This document shows, piece by piece, positions 1 through 10,975 of a stretch of DNA of 64,000 nt. The position numbers and the translations under genes were made by a program. Source of the DNA: Amorphophallus konjac (Eukaryota; Streptophyta; Magnoliopsida; Alismatales; Araceae); assembly GCA_022559845.1 (NCBI GenBank), contig CM040125.1, positions 327,925,829 to 327,989,828 of the forward strand, in the 5' to 3' direction. How positions within the stretch are numbered: the stretch's first letter is position 1; every line of letters starts with the position of its first letter. The notes under the pieces were generated by a model. The model was not told where the DNA came from. It worked only from the letters and a program-made list of their open reading frames with translations, and did not search any database.

Positions 1-1156
1 TTGGAAAGGATCAGATTAAGCAATAGCCATAGGAAGCAAGGACTCCAATTCCCTTATCAACGAAGTGATCAAATAGGGAAGGGACTCTCTGCAGGAAAGG
101 AGGCGTTTGAATAGGATTCTGAAGTTAAAGACGACCCAGCTCAGGGCGTCAATTCACAAATTGATGACCTGCCATAGGGCGTTAATTCAAAACACGCCTG
201 GCGAGAAGGCGTCAATTCCAGATTCAATTTTTAGAAATAAAAACCTCCCTGTATTTGAAAATTGAAAGACGCCTGAACTAAAGCCGTTAATTAAAAACGT
301 GCCCTACCAAGGGGCGTTAATCAAGATGAAAAATCAGCCGAAAGAGAATGGACGACTGTTGATTCGGGCGTCAATTTAAATGACGTCCGAATCAAGGTCG
401 TTAATTCAAAATATTCAAAACAGGGTCATTTTTCATTTCTTAATATTATTTTCCCATTTTTTAGGTGGAGGTGCATCTAACTATGCTGATTCCAATGACT
501 ATTTTTTCGTATTTTTCTGACACCCGGAAGGCCACCAAATCACATTTGGAAGAGGATTTAAAAATAATATTAAAAAATTCAAATTGAAAGTGACGCCATC
601 AACCATGTCGTTATTTCCAATTTCTTTGATTTTTATTTTATTTAAAATTAAGATAACGTCCCATTCTTGGTCGTTAATTCCAAAAAAATCTGAAAAACAC
701 TCGAAAAAATCCAGAAAAATAAGAATTTGAGTGCAATTGACGCCTGATGCATGTGACGTCAATTTTATTTTTATTTTCTTTAAATTTTCTTAAAACGAAA
801 TGACGCCCCTCTTCAAGTCGTTAATTCAGAAAAATTCCTAAAAATAGAGAAAAATACCCAGAAAATCCAGAAAAATAGGGGAAAATAAGAAAAGGGAGGG
901 AAAAGGGAGAAATCCAAGAAAAGTGAGAAAAAACACTCAAATAAAATTGATTTGAGGGTCAAATTAGGGCATTACAAGGTAATATGAGATGCACTCACAG
1001 TAACGTCAATTTTGGCGTGTCTACAGCTGCCCCGCCTTAGCGTCTGCTTTGCAAGGGAGCATAGCAAACTGAAAAGTAGATGCCAAGGTGTGATGAGACA
1101 CGCAATCAACATCACTTGATGAGAATTAAATCAAAAGCTCTAGATGAAGCAATCCG
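1..1156 (-). mobile_element. Inverted partial copy of element X (LTR plus 3' internal end)
   Basis: The reverse complement of this stretch matches 26,716-27,849 base for base apart from scattered changes. Positions 1-1,025 are the start of an X LTR read on the minus strand, beginning TGTAGACACGCC at 1,025. Positions 1,026-1,156 are the end of an X internal region with its purine-rich tract. The rest of the LTR lies left of the window. At about 1,154-1,157 the segment joins, in opposite orientation, the last bases of a plus-strand X LTR, so two X elements meet head to head here. It contains the same 21-nt palindromic units as the other X LTRs. Confidence 0.88.
1026..1038 (-). other. Polypurine tract of inverted X copy
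   Basis: On the minus strand the sequence AAGGCGGGGCAGC directly precedes the LTR start TGTAGACACGCC. The same junction is at 26,835-26,847 on the plus strand. A purine-rich tract in this position would prime plus-strand DNA synthesis. Confidence 0.6.
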
Positions 1157-1182
1157 TGTGCATTTTCTTATAATATACAAAT

Positions 1183-1200
1183 TGGCGATCACTGTGGGAC
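1183..1200 (+). other. Primer-binding site of X-A
   Basis: TGGCGATCACTGTGGGAC begins three bases after the LTR end at 1,179. It resembles the G1 primer site TGGCGCCGTCTGTGGGAA. Copy B has TAACGATCACGGTGGGAC at the same place. I do not assign the tRNA. Confidence 0.6.
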
Positions 1201-1237
1201 TTCCACTGTTTTTCTATTGATTACCCCTTTCCCCTTT

Positions 1238-1691
1238 GGCACCCACGTGTGCCCTTTCCCTATGGTACCCACGGTACCTCTCCTTTGTGCCCCACGGGCA
1301 CCCTCCACTGTGCACACTGCATACTCCCCGAGATGAGCCAGTTTGTGATTTTTCTGAATTAACGCCTTTCACAAAGGCGCGTTTTGATTTAACGCCTTTA
1401 TCCAGGGTGTGTTTTATATATTCGACGCCTCCTACGAAGGCGTCTTTCATCACATATCCCTGGTGTTTTATTCTATCTGAGGATTCACGTCCTTCCCTGA
1501 GGGCGTCCTTTTATTGAGAAGCGCCTCCCATCAAGGCGTGTTTTTCTTTGAGCGTGCGCACCACACACTTTTGACGCCCTCTGCCAGAGGCGTCTTTTCA
1601 CATTTAGCGCCTTACACTAAGGCGCGGTTTTATGATTCACGACAGCGACGCTGTCGTCTCTTTTACTGGTAGCGACTGCTGCTAGGTCGCC
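1238..1691 (+). repeat. Leader micro-hairpin array of X-A
   Basis: Twelve consecutive short inverted repeats fill the leader before the ORF. The first three are GC-rich: 1,238-1,253; GGTACC-CAC-GGTACC at 1,264-1,278; GTGCCC-CAC-GGGCAC at 1,287-1,301. Nine units of 21 or 22 nt follow, at 1,361, 1,391, 1,424, 1,486, 1,520, 1,573, 1,606, 1,638 and 1,671. Most have the form RRCGCC-N9-GGCGYS. Several arms are perfect, such as GCGCCTT/AAGGCGC at 1,607-1,625 and ACGACAGC/GCTGTCGT at 1,639-1,657. Possible roles are RNA structure for packaging or translation, or protein-binding sites; none is proven. Confidence 0.85.
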
Positions 1692-2199
1692 TCTTTCCTG
1701 CGCGTTTACAGAGGCTTGTTTCTTGTGATCATTCATGCTGGATTGATACTTACCTCTATTATTTGATTATATTGGTGTGAGCAGCTTATCTTATCTTGCA
1801 TTCATCCATTTGCATTGGTTTGGGAGACCTCCTCTCTCTACATTAGGAGCCACACCCCCTCTTGGTGAAGGAAGGACCCTCCATTGAGCACTCCATCTTA
1901 TTGGACCGAAAATTCTTAAACCAAGCCTCCGTAAGTCCCCGCACCCGTGGATTCCCTCACGGACGTTGGGCAGGTGGTACCTTTGAAGTCTCGGGTTTAG
2001 TTGACCTATACACGGTGAGAGAGTGTTCCTAGTTGGCATCGAAGTGAACTTACATTGAAACTAGGTTCCTCCCTTGTGTAAATCACTCCAATTTTGGTTA
2101 AAAATCATTAATTCACCAAGGTTCAAACAAAAAGAAATCAAAGGTAACCATTCCAACTTGTGTGCTTCTTTGCAAATTATTTTGCTTGAACTTTGATTG

Positions 2200-5100
2200 A
2201 TGACTTACCTTGATAGAGAAAACAACATGTTTAATCCAAACTTTGCTCATGAGGATGCACAACCTAGCACATATTATACTCCTCAATTTCCACATGTTCA
2301 ACGTCATTCTCACCCTATTTTTGAGGGACCACGTCCTCATTCCTATGGTATTATCCGGCCCATGGGCAATGTCCAATCTCATGGTCCCTCGATTCAATCG
2401 CGAGCCACTATTCCTTCGGGACCGTCTCCTCCCAATGATAAGAAGGTCTCTCAAATCATTCATGCATTAGATCATCTCACCCCTCAACAAATCCAAGCCC
2501 TTAAGACCACTATTGAGGGTGCATCTCATTCTTCTCATCCTCCTTCCAACCCTATGCGGGTGGCCCATCACCCACTTCCCTCTTCTATTCACATGCCTAT
2601 TTGGGTGGCCCATCACCCATCTCCTCCTATTCACCCTTCTCCTCGGGTGGTCAGACACCCGCCTCCTTCTATTCCTCCTCCACCACAGCCCCAAGGCCCA
2701 TTTATTCCTTGCAATCCGGCCCATCCGGGTTCTTCTATGGGTCCTCCCATTAATCCCCTTCCACGACCTTTTTATACGGCCCCTCCTTTAAGGCCCTGCC
2801 AACCCTCAGTTGCTCAGGTCACACCTCTCCAACAAACTCTTCTCGACAAAGTCACTTCGTTGGAGGAACAATTAAAGAGGGTTACGAGCCCACGGCCCGC
2901 TCCTTCTACTCCAGTCAATCCCCTCCACGCCGCTCTGAATGACATTACCAAGATGGAGAAAGATTGGAAGAATAGGAGAGACGATTACGGCATCGACAGA
3001 GCGAGCAAGCAAGAGCTGGCAGATTTCAACGTTCAAGTGGACGCCGTCCATCCACCACCCATTCACCCACTTCACTCATATGGCCCTCCACCTCCACATA
3101 CACAATACCATTACATTCCACCACCCACATACACGCCTTCACTACAGTGTCCACTTGAATCTAATGAAGAACCGGTGATTGAAAAATTTGAGGCGACATG
3201 TGACGATGAAGCTATGTAGGCACCCCTTCCGAGTTTTCTTCGCTTTCCTCTCCCTCCGCTACCACTAGATGAACCCCTTGCTCAGGACGAAGCCACCGTC
3301 CCCAATCCAACCCCCGTTTATGAGACCTCTTGGTGTTATGATGATGGGTCGATACTCCAATCACCCACGCCGGCGCATCTTGAGTCTCCTCTTACTCCTA
3401 ACACCGCTCGCCCCGTTCGGCGCACCAAACCTCCACCAGCTATGCCATTAACCTTCACAACACCAGCCTCCACCGAGCCTTCTACTAAACCTCCCATAAC
3501 CACACCATTAGCCTCCACATCATCGGCCTCCACCGAGCTTACCATCGAACCTTCCCCAATTAACCTACCATTACCACCACCTCAACCTTCCACTATCCCT
3601 TTAACCCCAAAACCCACTTTGCCTATTCCTTCATCCATCCTATCACCCTTACCCGTGGCTAATCCTGAGCAAGGTCCACCCCTTTTTGCACTCGAGCCAA
3701 CCCCGACTGCTTCCGAGCAAAGGGAGAAGCTCGACGTGTTTGAATCTCCACTTCCACTTATCCATTTGCCAACATTATCCATTAAACCTCTACCATCCAT
3801 GGAGCTTTGCGCCTCCGCTTCACCTTCCTTTACAACTCGGAACGGGTGTCCTTCTGCAAGTACTCATGCCAGAGATGATCAAGAGCTGGGCAAGAAGGAT
3901 TTGGCCACGGTCACGCTATTCAAGATGCAAGAGTTTGTTTGCCGGATGCCAATCCGGGTTGTTGTGCCAAGCATGATTGAAGAGGCCAAGTCACCGCCAC
4001 TGCTCGCTAGAAGCAAATGCCAAGCGTTGATGCTGTCTAAGGGCCGGGCAAGGCATCCCTTGTTCGACCTTTCGAATCTCGAATCTTTTCTCCCATACAA
4101 GGGGTGAATTCCTATTCTATTTAACACTCCTTATATGCCACAACCCCTGGGCAACATCATGCTTCCTATCCCAACTTTCAAACTCCCTCACACTATTGCT
4201 TTCCACTCTCCAAGGGAGTTGTCGTTTACCATTGAAGCTTCATCATGGGCTTGTACTTTATCCATTGGGCCAATTGGCTATACACTTTCACTGCCATGGA
4301 GGGGCGGTTATCTTGGTACTAAGGGGCCTTCCACTATTTTATCCACCTTTTATTCAACATCATCCACGTTCTTGTCTATCACATTTTCTTCATGGGCCAC
4401 TCCAGGGGTAAGGAGGAGGATCTCATCCTCTCGCCCTTCATGTTCTTCATATTCTCCGCATCTCATACATTCTGTTGCATCCATGCATTCATCGCATCCA
4501 TTCTATTGCATCCACATGCATTTACACTTCTTCTTTCTCGGGTTTCCGGACCCATATCTTCCCCGCCTTCCGGAACCTCCGGATCTTCCGCATTTCCCAT
4601 CTTATTCATCTTCATCCTCAGGATCTGCAGGTCCCCTTACACTGCCCGGGCATTGCAGGGCATCGCGCACCTTTCCAACCATTGCATCCGCACTCCCCGG
4701 ATTTCTCACCCGTCCTCCTTGGGCATCGCGTCCCTCGATATTTGCTTCCTCCGGAACCTCCGGATCCTGCTCTTTGGGCATCGCACCCCTACACACCCTC
4801 AAGTCCGGATCTTCTGGGCTTCTTACTGATTCTCCCCGGGCATCGTGTCCCTCGATATTTCCCTCCGGAACCTCCGGACCCTTCTGACCCATTTCATCCA
4901 CTCTTCCCGGGGTACCGCGTCCCTCGGCATCTTCTTCCTCCAGAACCTCCGGACCCTCCATCTTTCTTCCGATTTGTCTTCTTACTCTTCCAGGACATCG
5001 CGTTCTTCATTTTTTTCCTCCTCTTCCATCATCTTTTTCCCTATTTCTTCCCTGGGCACCGCGTCCCTCTTATACCTCCGGAGCCTCCGGATTCTTCTTC

Positions 5101-5281
5101 CTATCATGATTCTACTCCACTGCCTCCGAACCCTCCGGATCTACCTCTTTCCATCTATAAATTTCCTCTTCTGATTCCTCCTGATCTCGGGTCCGACCCA
5201 ACTTCTTCCACATCCACTACTTTGGGCATCTGCCCTTTCTCCCACTGCTTCCGAGGCTTTAGTCCTCACTCCTCCTTCTAA
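2200..5281 (+). pseudogene. Large proline-rich ORF of element X, copy A (broken)
   Basis: I do not recognise this protein. From the ATG at 2,200 one frame runs to 4,887 with in-frame stops at 3,217-3,219 (TAG; copy B has CAG) and 4,105-4,107 (TGA; copy B has CGA). A frameshift at about 4,620-4,680 moves the conserved reading to the frame ending at 5,281. The span is about 1,028 codons. The N-terminal third is rich in Pro, His and Ser. A short charged stretch containing LTPQQIQALK and TSLEEQLKRVTSP could form coils. A conserved middle block holds KMQEFVCRMPIRVVVPSM and LPYKG. The C-terminal part has repeats of the type GHRVPRYLLPPEPPD. No zinc knuckle or catalytic motif is visible. It sits where gag would be, so a gag-like role is possible but unsupported. 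Confidence 0.6.
4546..5142 (+). repeat. Minisatellite inside the X ORF, copy A
   Basis: Degenerate repeats alternate TCCGGAACCTCCGGA with a GGGCATCGCGTCCCTC block. In the conserved frame they encode GHRVPRYLLPPEPPD-like units. Copy A has fewer units than copy B. TCCGGA is itself palindromic, so each pair can form a small hairpin. Confidence 0.8.
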
Positions 5282-5538
5282 TTCTCCGCTCCTTCTGTAG
5301 ACTGTTCCATGTGATCAGGGTCTCCACAACTTAGTGAGGGAGTTCTAGCCCTCGCCTCTCTTCCTTTTTTCCTTATTCGTCTGAGTCTGGTCTTGGCACC
5401 ACTCCTTTTTGTTAAGCCACTTTCAAACCATTTGCTTCCAATCCTTTTGACTGCCAAAAAGGACTATCCCACGATGACCAACCTCGCCTGTGACAGCTGC
5501 TTCTACAAAGGTTGCAAGGTAACATATTAGCGTAAGTA

Positions 5539-5543
5539 CGCAT
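5539..5543. other. Left target-site duplication of G1 (CGCAT)
   Basis: CGCAT directly precedes the 5' LTR and recurs at 16,653-16,657 after the 3' LTR. This marks G1 as a clean insertion into X-A. Confidence 0.95.
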
Positions 5544-6330
5544 TGGAGAGGGGGATTTCCGCAGCCCACCACAAAGGCAGCCCAACAAGACCTACAAGGT
5601 CCAACCGGGCGAGCCCACCCAAGTGATAGCCCACAGGGCCCACTTCGGGAGAAAAGCCCAATAAATAAAGACTCGAGGAACCAACTCTCCCCGGCGGCCT
5701 TCTAGGCTCAGAGGGCCCGAGACAACGGTCAGGTCGCATGGAAGGTCCGGTCTAAAGCCCACTCTCCGACCGAGAGAAAGAGGCTCCAGCCGACCTATCC
5801 GACCCCACCTTCGCCGGGCCATGCCTATCGCTCGGACACGAGCCAGCATCCCCATAGCTCGGTGAGACCGCTTGATTATCTGCAGGTGCGGCCGTTCAGA
5901 GTCCTCCGCCAGCGGGAGAGTCATGGGAGCTGCCGAACTCCAAGGGGATAACGCCCCCACGATCCGGCCATGAAAGCCCCCGCTGAAGATGTAACTCCCG
6001 CCGGGAAGCCCTCAGCTCACCGGACTCTTAAAAGGCGACGCACTATTTAAGCCAGGGATACCCTCCGGAAGATGGTAAGATGAACTAGCCATTCACATAC
6101 CCTAAGCTCCTGAGCACGATTCGCTTCACCCTTGGTGGAGAGGATTCTCGCGCATCAGCTCTCTCCTCCTCCCGTTATCGCTTCCACCATCGCTCTACTG
6201 ACTTAGCCATCGGAGGGTTTTCCCCCAGGGAGATCCCCTGGGCCCTCTGATACGTTTCCCTTCTCTTGCAGAAACATCTTCTGGTGATCTACAGCCCGCT
6301 CAGGACACAGCGCGAGATTCCGCCTCTTCA
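5544..6330 (+). repeat. G1 5' LTR
   Basis: A 787-bp LTR starting TGGAGAGG and ending CTCTTCA. A TATA-like CTATTTAAG lies at about 6,043-6,051, so transcription may begin about 30 bases downstream. It matches 15,866-16,652 except for about five bases. Confidence 0.95.
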
Positions 6331-6332
6331 TC

Positions 6333-6350
6333 TGGCGCCGTCTGTGGGAA
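6333..6350 (+). other. G1 primer-binding site
   Basis: TGGCGCCGTCTGTGGGAA starts two bases after the 5' LTR. This is the usual form in plant Tat-type gypsy elements. I leave the primer tRNA unassigned. Confidence 0.85.
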
Positions 6351-6367
6351 ACGCACGAAGAGTCAAG

Positions 6368-8929
6368 ATGGTGAGAAAAAGCTCAGGGAGGAGATCCGCC
6401 GGCGGGGCAGGTAAGGCTGTGGCAGCGGCGGGAGGCGTCCCCCCTAGGGTCTCGCAGAGCCCCCCCTCCAACGCCAGCGTCCCCACTAACGGACCACCAC
6501 CCCCCCCGGCGGAGACAGGGGCACCCCTCGACGGTGGTGCCAACGCCTTCCAAGCCCTCAACGAGAAGATGGACGTCCTCGTGGAGCTCATGAGGGCCCA
6601 GGCGGCCCGGGACGCGAGGTCCCGCGCCCCGTCAGGAAGTCCCCCTCGAAGGAGTGCAACGCAGCACACCGCCGGAGGCCGCTTCACCCTCCGCGGCCGA
6701 CAGCTCCTCCGCAACGACGTCGGAGGACCCTTGCAAGCTCCGCCTGCGGAGCAAGAGGCTTCCTCCATGCCGAGGAGAGGGAAGCAGGGGGCGAGGCCGC
6801 CGCGCCAGGGCACCAGTGCTCCGGGAGATCGCCACGACGCCCCCCCCAGCCCCACGGCGCGGCCACAGCCGGAACTGTCCCTCCGGCTACGAGATTTTGA
6901 AAGACGGTTCGTAGAGCAAGAGCGCGCTCTCCGCGCCCTGCAGAAGACCTCTTTCCCGGAGGACGAGGAGAAATCCCCTTTCTCCGAGTACATCTTGAAG
7001 GCAGAGGTCTCTCCTAGAGCCTCCATCCCAACCTTCAAGCTCTACGACGGCCAGGGCGACCCAGCCGACCACTACGACAGCTTCGACGCCCTGGTGACCC
7101 TGCATGGAATGCCGGATCCCATCAAATGCCGAGCCTTCGCGGCCACCCTAGTCCAGGGCGCTCAGGCATGGTTCCGAGCCCTCGCCCCGGGGTCCATCCG
7201 AGACTTCAGGCAATTCGGGCGAATTTTCAAGGAGAGCTTCGCCGGTAGCGCCCCCCCAAGGTCAGTAGCGGGGCTCCTGGCTCTCAAACAGGCGCAAGGG
7301 GAGAGGCTCCGGAATTACGTCCACCGATTTAAATCGGAAGCCCTTAGGATCCCCCGCCTGGACGTGGCCTCAGCCACAACCGCACTGACCGGGGGCACCC
7401 GGGACGAGAATCTCCGCCGCGAGCTTGTCCTCCACCCTCCCTCGACCCTTGCCGAGCTAGTGACTCTGGCACTGCGCCACGCCGAGTGCGAAGAAGTACT
7501 CAGCGCCTGCCGAGACACAACCGGCTCGGGTCGGGAGGGGGACAAAAAGCGGACCTCCGAGCCAAATCCTGGCTCGAGTAAGAAGCGCGATCGAGAAGGA
7601 GAGCGCAAAAGAAAGTACGAGTTGTATACCCCCTTGATCGCACCAGTCTACGAGATCTATGAAGACATCAAAGACTCGGGACTTCTCCGCCAGCCCGAGC
7701 CGATGAGGTCGAAGAACCGCAAGCGGGACAGGCATTGCCTGTTCCACGGCGACCACGGGCACCACACCGGAGATTGCCATCAGCTCCAGGGCGAGATCGA
7801 GCGCCTCATCTGTCTGGGGCATCTAGCCCGGTTCACAACCGGGCACAAAGAAGACCGAGACGCCGCAGAGGAGATCGACAACGCCCCCCGAGGGGTCCAC
7901 ATCAACGTCATCTCTGGAGGAGCGGCATCGGGAGGCGACACTAGCCAAGGAAGGAAACGTCATGCCGAGTGGGCCAGCCGAGCCTTAGAGCCCCCCAAAG
8001 GCCCACCAATGAAGCCCCAGGTCATAGTCTTCTCCGACCAAGACCTGGAAGGGCTGAGCACCCCACATGACGATGCCCTCGTTATCTCAGCCACGATAAA
8101 TCACTGCAATGTAGACAGGATTTTGGTTGATAATGGGAGCGCCCCCGATGTATTATCTTATGACTGTTTTCTCAAGATGGGGGAAGACCCATCCAAGCTC
8201 CGCCCGATCCGAACACCCCTGTGCGGGTTTAATGGCCTGGCCACCTACCCCGAGGGAGCCCTAAGCCTGCCGGTCACTATCGGCACCCCACCCAAAATCG
8301 TTACGGTCATAGTGGACTTCATAGTGATTAAAGGTATGATAGCGTACAACGCCATTTTCGGCCGAAAAATTCTCAGCCGAATAAAGGCCGTACCATCTAC
8401 CTATCACCAAAAAATGAAGTTTCCCACCAAAAACGGGTTGGGGGAAGTCCGAGGTAACCAAGCCACGGCTAGAAGGTGCTACAATATCTCGGTGGAAGCC
8501 TCAAGGCCGGATGGGAAGGATAAGGGCCCCAGGGGAGTCGAAGGAAAAATCGTGACCGCCGAGCCCGGTGGCGAATTATTAACGGTATTCCTGAACGACG
8601 ACCCGGCCCTTGGAGTGAGGATCGGTTCCGACCTACCACCGAAGGAACAGCAGCAATACAAGGAGTTTCTTTCTGGGTACGTCCGGGTCTTCGCTTGGTC
8701 CGACGATCAACTCCATGGTATACCAGAGGAAACCGTGATGCACAAGCTTAACCTCGATGCCACCGTGAGACCCGTACAGCAGCGGAGGAGGAAGCATGCG
8801 CCCGAGAAACAGACGATCATCAAGGCGCAGGTCACCAAGGGACAAGAGACTGGTCTTTTCAGACCGGTCCTGTACCCAACGTGGCTAGCCAACGTCGTCC
8901 TGGTGCCGAAGACCACCGGCAAGTGGTGA
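6368..8929 (+). pseudogene. G1 gag, protease and start of reverse transcriptase
   Basis: The ATG at 6,368 is the first in frame after the primer site. The segment has 853 codons before a TGA at 8,927. The N-terminus is basic and proline-rich. The Tat-type capsid domain spans about residues 220-385 (FKLYDGQGDPADHY, then AQAWFRAL). A histidine-containing zinc knuckle, CLFHGDHGHHTGDC, lies near residue 456. The retropepsin-like protease has ILVDNGSAPDVL near residue 586, with DNG where DTG is more common. RT begins near nt 8,690 (VFAWSDDQLHGIP) and the open segment ends at GKW. The related G2 has CGG at the stop position, so the TGA is likely decay. Codon use is strongly G+C rich, unlike the surrounding X element. 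Confidence 0.9.
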
Positions 8930-9934
8930 ATGTGCGTAGACTTCACCGATCTGAACAAGGCCACCCCCAAGGACTGCCATCCGCTACCGAGCATCGACCA
9001 ACTGGTTGACTCAACCTCGGGTAACGAGATACTCAGTTTCCTGGATGCCTATTCGGGTTATCATCAGATCCGAATGAACCCTGAAGATGTCGAGAAGACC
9101 GCCTTCATCACCGACTACGGCGTGTACTGCTACACCCGGATGCCCTTCGGATTGAAGAATGCTGGAGCCACATACCAGCGACTGGTCAACCATATGTTCG
9201 AGGGACAGTTAGGTCGGAACGTCGAAGCCTACATCGACGACATGCTCGTCAAGACCCCGAGGGCTCACGATCACCTCACCGACCTGACCGAGACTTTCGG
9301 CACCCTCATGAAGTACATCATGAAGCTCAACCCCGCCAAGTGTGCCTTTGGAGTAAGATCCGGGAAGTTCCTGGGTTTCCTGGTCACTCAGCGGGGGATC
9401 GAAGCAAACCCTGACAAGGTCCAGGCCATCCTGGACATGCGCCCGCCCACGTGCATTAAAGACGTCCAGCGTCTGACGGGGCGTGTCGCCGCTCTCAGTC
9501 GTTTCCTGTCCCGTGCGGCCGAACGATGCTTGCCCTTCTTCAAGCTAATGAGGGGGCCTAAAATAGCGTCTGCTACGTTCGCATGGGACGGGGAATGCCA
9601 GACAGCGTTCGCCGAGCTCAAAGAGCTCCTAGCTTCACCCCCGGTGCTTTCCAAGCCTGTTGCGGGCGAGGTTTTGCTGCTCTATCTCTCAGCGACGCCA
9701 TCAACGGTCAGCTCGGTCCTAGTCAGAAATGACTCGGGAGTCGAGAGGCCGGTCTACTACACCAGCAAGGTGCTCGACGAGGCCGAGCGGAGGTACCCCG
9801 CAACCGAGAAACTCGTGCTAGCGTTGGTTACCTCCGCAAAGTGCCTCCGACCCTACTTCCAGGGGCATCCCATCACCGTGCTAACCGGCGAGCCACTGAA
9901 GAAGATTCTGGCCCACCCCGAGGCCTCGGGGTGA
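8930..9934 (+). pseudogene. G1 reverse transcriptase and first RNase H
   Basis: This continues in the same frame directly after the TGA at 8,927. It starts MCVDFTDLNKATPKDC, and the RT catalytic motif YIDDM is encoded at about 9,226-9,243. LGFLVTQRGIEANPDKV and the connection region follow. The gypsy-type RNase H region begins near 9,630 (KPVAGEVLLLYLSATPS). A second in-frame TGA at 9,932-9,934 follows EASG; G2 has CGA there. The RT core is otherwise intact. Copying DNA from G1 RNA would need RT from another element or read-through of the stops. Confidence 0.9.
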
Positions 9935-10975
9935 CTTGTCAAATGGGCCATCATGGTCGGGGCATACGATATCTCGTATCGGCCACGATCAGCTATCAAG
10001 GGGCAAGCGCTCGCCGACTTCATCGTCGAGAGCACCGTTCCGGTCGAGGACAGGCCTCCGACAGCAACCGGGTCAACCTGGGAGTTGTTCGTCGATGGAT
10101 CGTCCAACTCGGTCGGCAGCGGCGCAGGGATCCTCCTAAGGTCCCCCGAAGGAATAGAGTTGCAGTACGCCCTAAAGTTCAACTTTTCGGCGTCCAACAA
10201 TGCTTCCGAGTACGAGGCCCTTATCTCGGGGGCCCGCATGGCCCGACGGTTGGGGGCTGAGCGAGTCAGGATCCACACCGACTCCCAGCTGGTCGCAAGC
10301 CAGGTCAGTGGCGAGTACGAAGCTCGGGAGGCACCTATGATCAAATACCTCCAGTTGGTCCGGAGCCTGGCCCAGCAGTTCGAGGAGTTCGAGGTAGTCC
10401 GAATAGCTCGGGAGCAAAACTCTCGGGCGGACGCCCTCTCTCGAATGGCCTCCTCCCTAGACCCGGAAGGTACACGATCGGTCCTCCTAGAAGAGCTAGA
10501 GCGCCCGAGCATAGACTCGGAGCTCCTCGCCATTGACTCGGCCACTCCCGACGACTGGCGCTCCCCCTACCTATCCTGGCTACGAGACTCCCAGGAACCC
10601 TCCGACTCTCGAGAAGCCCACCGGATGAAGTACCAAGCTCGGCGCTTCGTCATCCTCGACAACACCCTCTACCGAAGATCGTTCTCCGGGCCCCTTCTGA
10701 AGTGCCTCGGCCCCGACGAAGCGAGCCAAGCTATTGAGGAGATTCATCGAGGCCTGTGCGGAGCACATTCAGGAGGTCGGTCGCTGGCCAGAATCCTGCT
10801 AAGGCAAGGATACTGGTGGCCGACCCTCCAGCGCGACTGCACGGCTTACGTACAACATTGCGACCGTTGCCAGCGGTTCGACCATTTGGTCCACCAGCCG
10901 GCCACGGAACTTGTCAACCTTACCGAGCCATACCCTTTCGCTCGGTGGGGGATCGACATCCTTGGGCCATTCCCA
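9935..10975 (+). pseudogene. G1 archaeal-type RNase H and integrase N-terminus
   Basis: The frame continues after the TGA at 9,932. It encodes a second RNase H: WELFVDGSSNS, then NNASEYEALISG, then IHTDSQLVASQ and NSRADALSR. This extra domain is a hallmark of the Tat lineage. The integrase zinc-binding region follows, with His residues in GLCGAHSGG and the pair CDRCQRF (about 10,760-10,880). At about 10,972 a 14-base stretch present in G2 (near 31,913) is missing. The reading frame then shifts and ends at 11,029. Confidence 0.88.

Noticed and set aside
1361..1691. CRISPR-like look of the hairpin arrays (constant arms, variable spacers).
   Set aside because: The units are 21 nt, the arms are degenerate, and they lie in a plant LTR element with no cas genes. 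They are palindromic units, not direct repeats with spacers.
4602..4961. Minus-strand Glu/Pro-rich frames opposite the X minisatellite, also at 23,269-23,684.
   Set aside because: They are produced by the repeat itself; open frames on both strands are expected for this sequence. The plus frame is preferred because it joins a longer conserved ORF.
5592..5960. 122-codon minus-strand frame in the G1 LTRs (also 15,914-16,282).
   Set aside because: It is present in both LTRs only because they are repeats. It has no recognised domain and lies in the promoter region.
6628..7105. Several open frames on both strands over the G1 gag N-terminus.
   Set aside because: The region is about 70% G+C, so stops are rare in all frames. 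Only the frame continuous with capsid and protease is supported.
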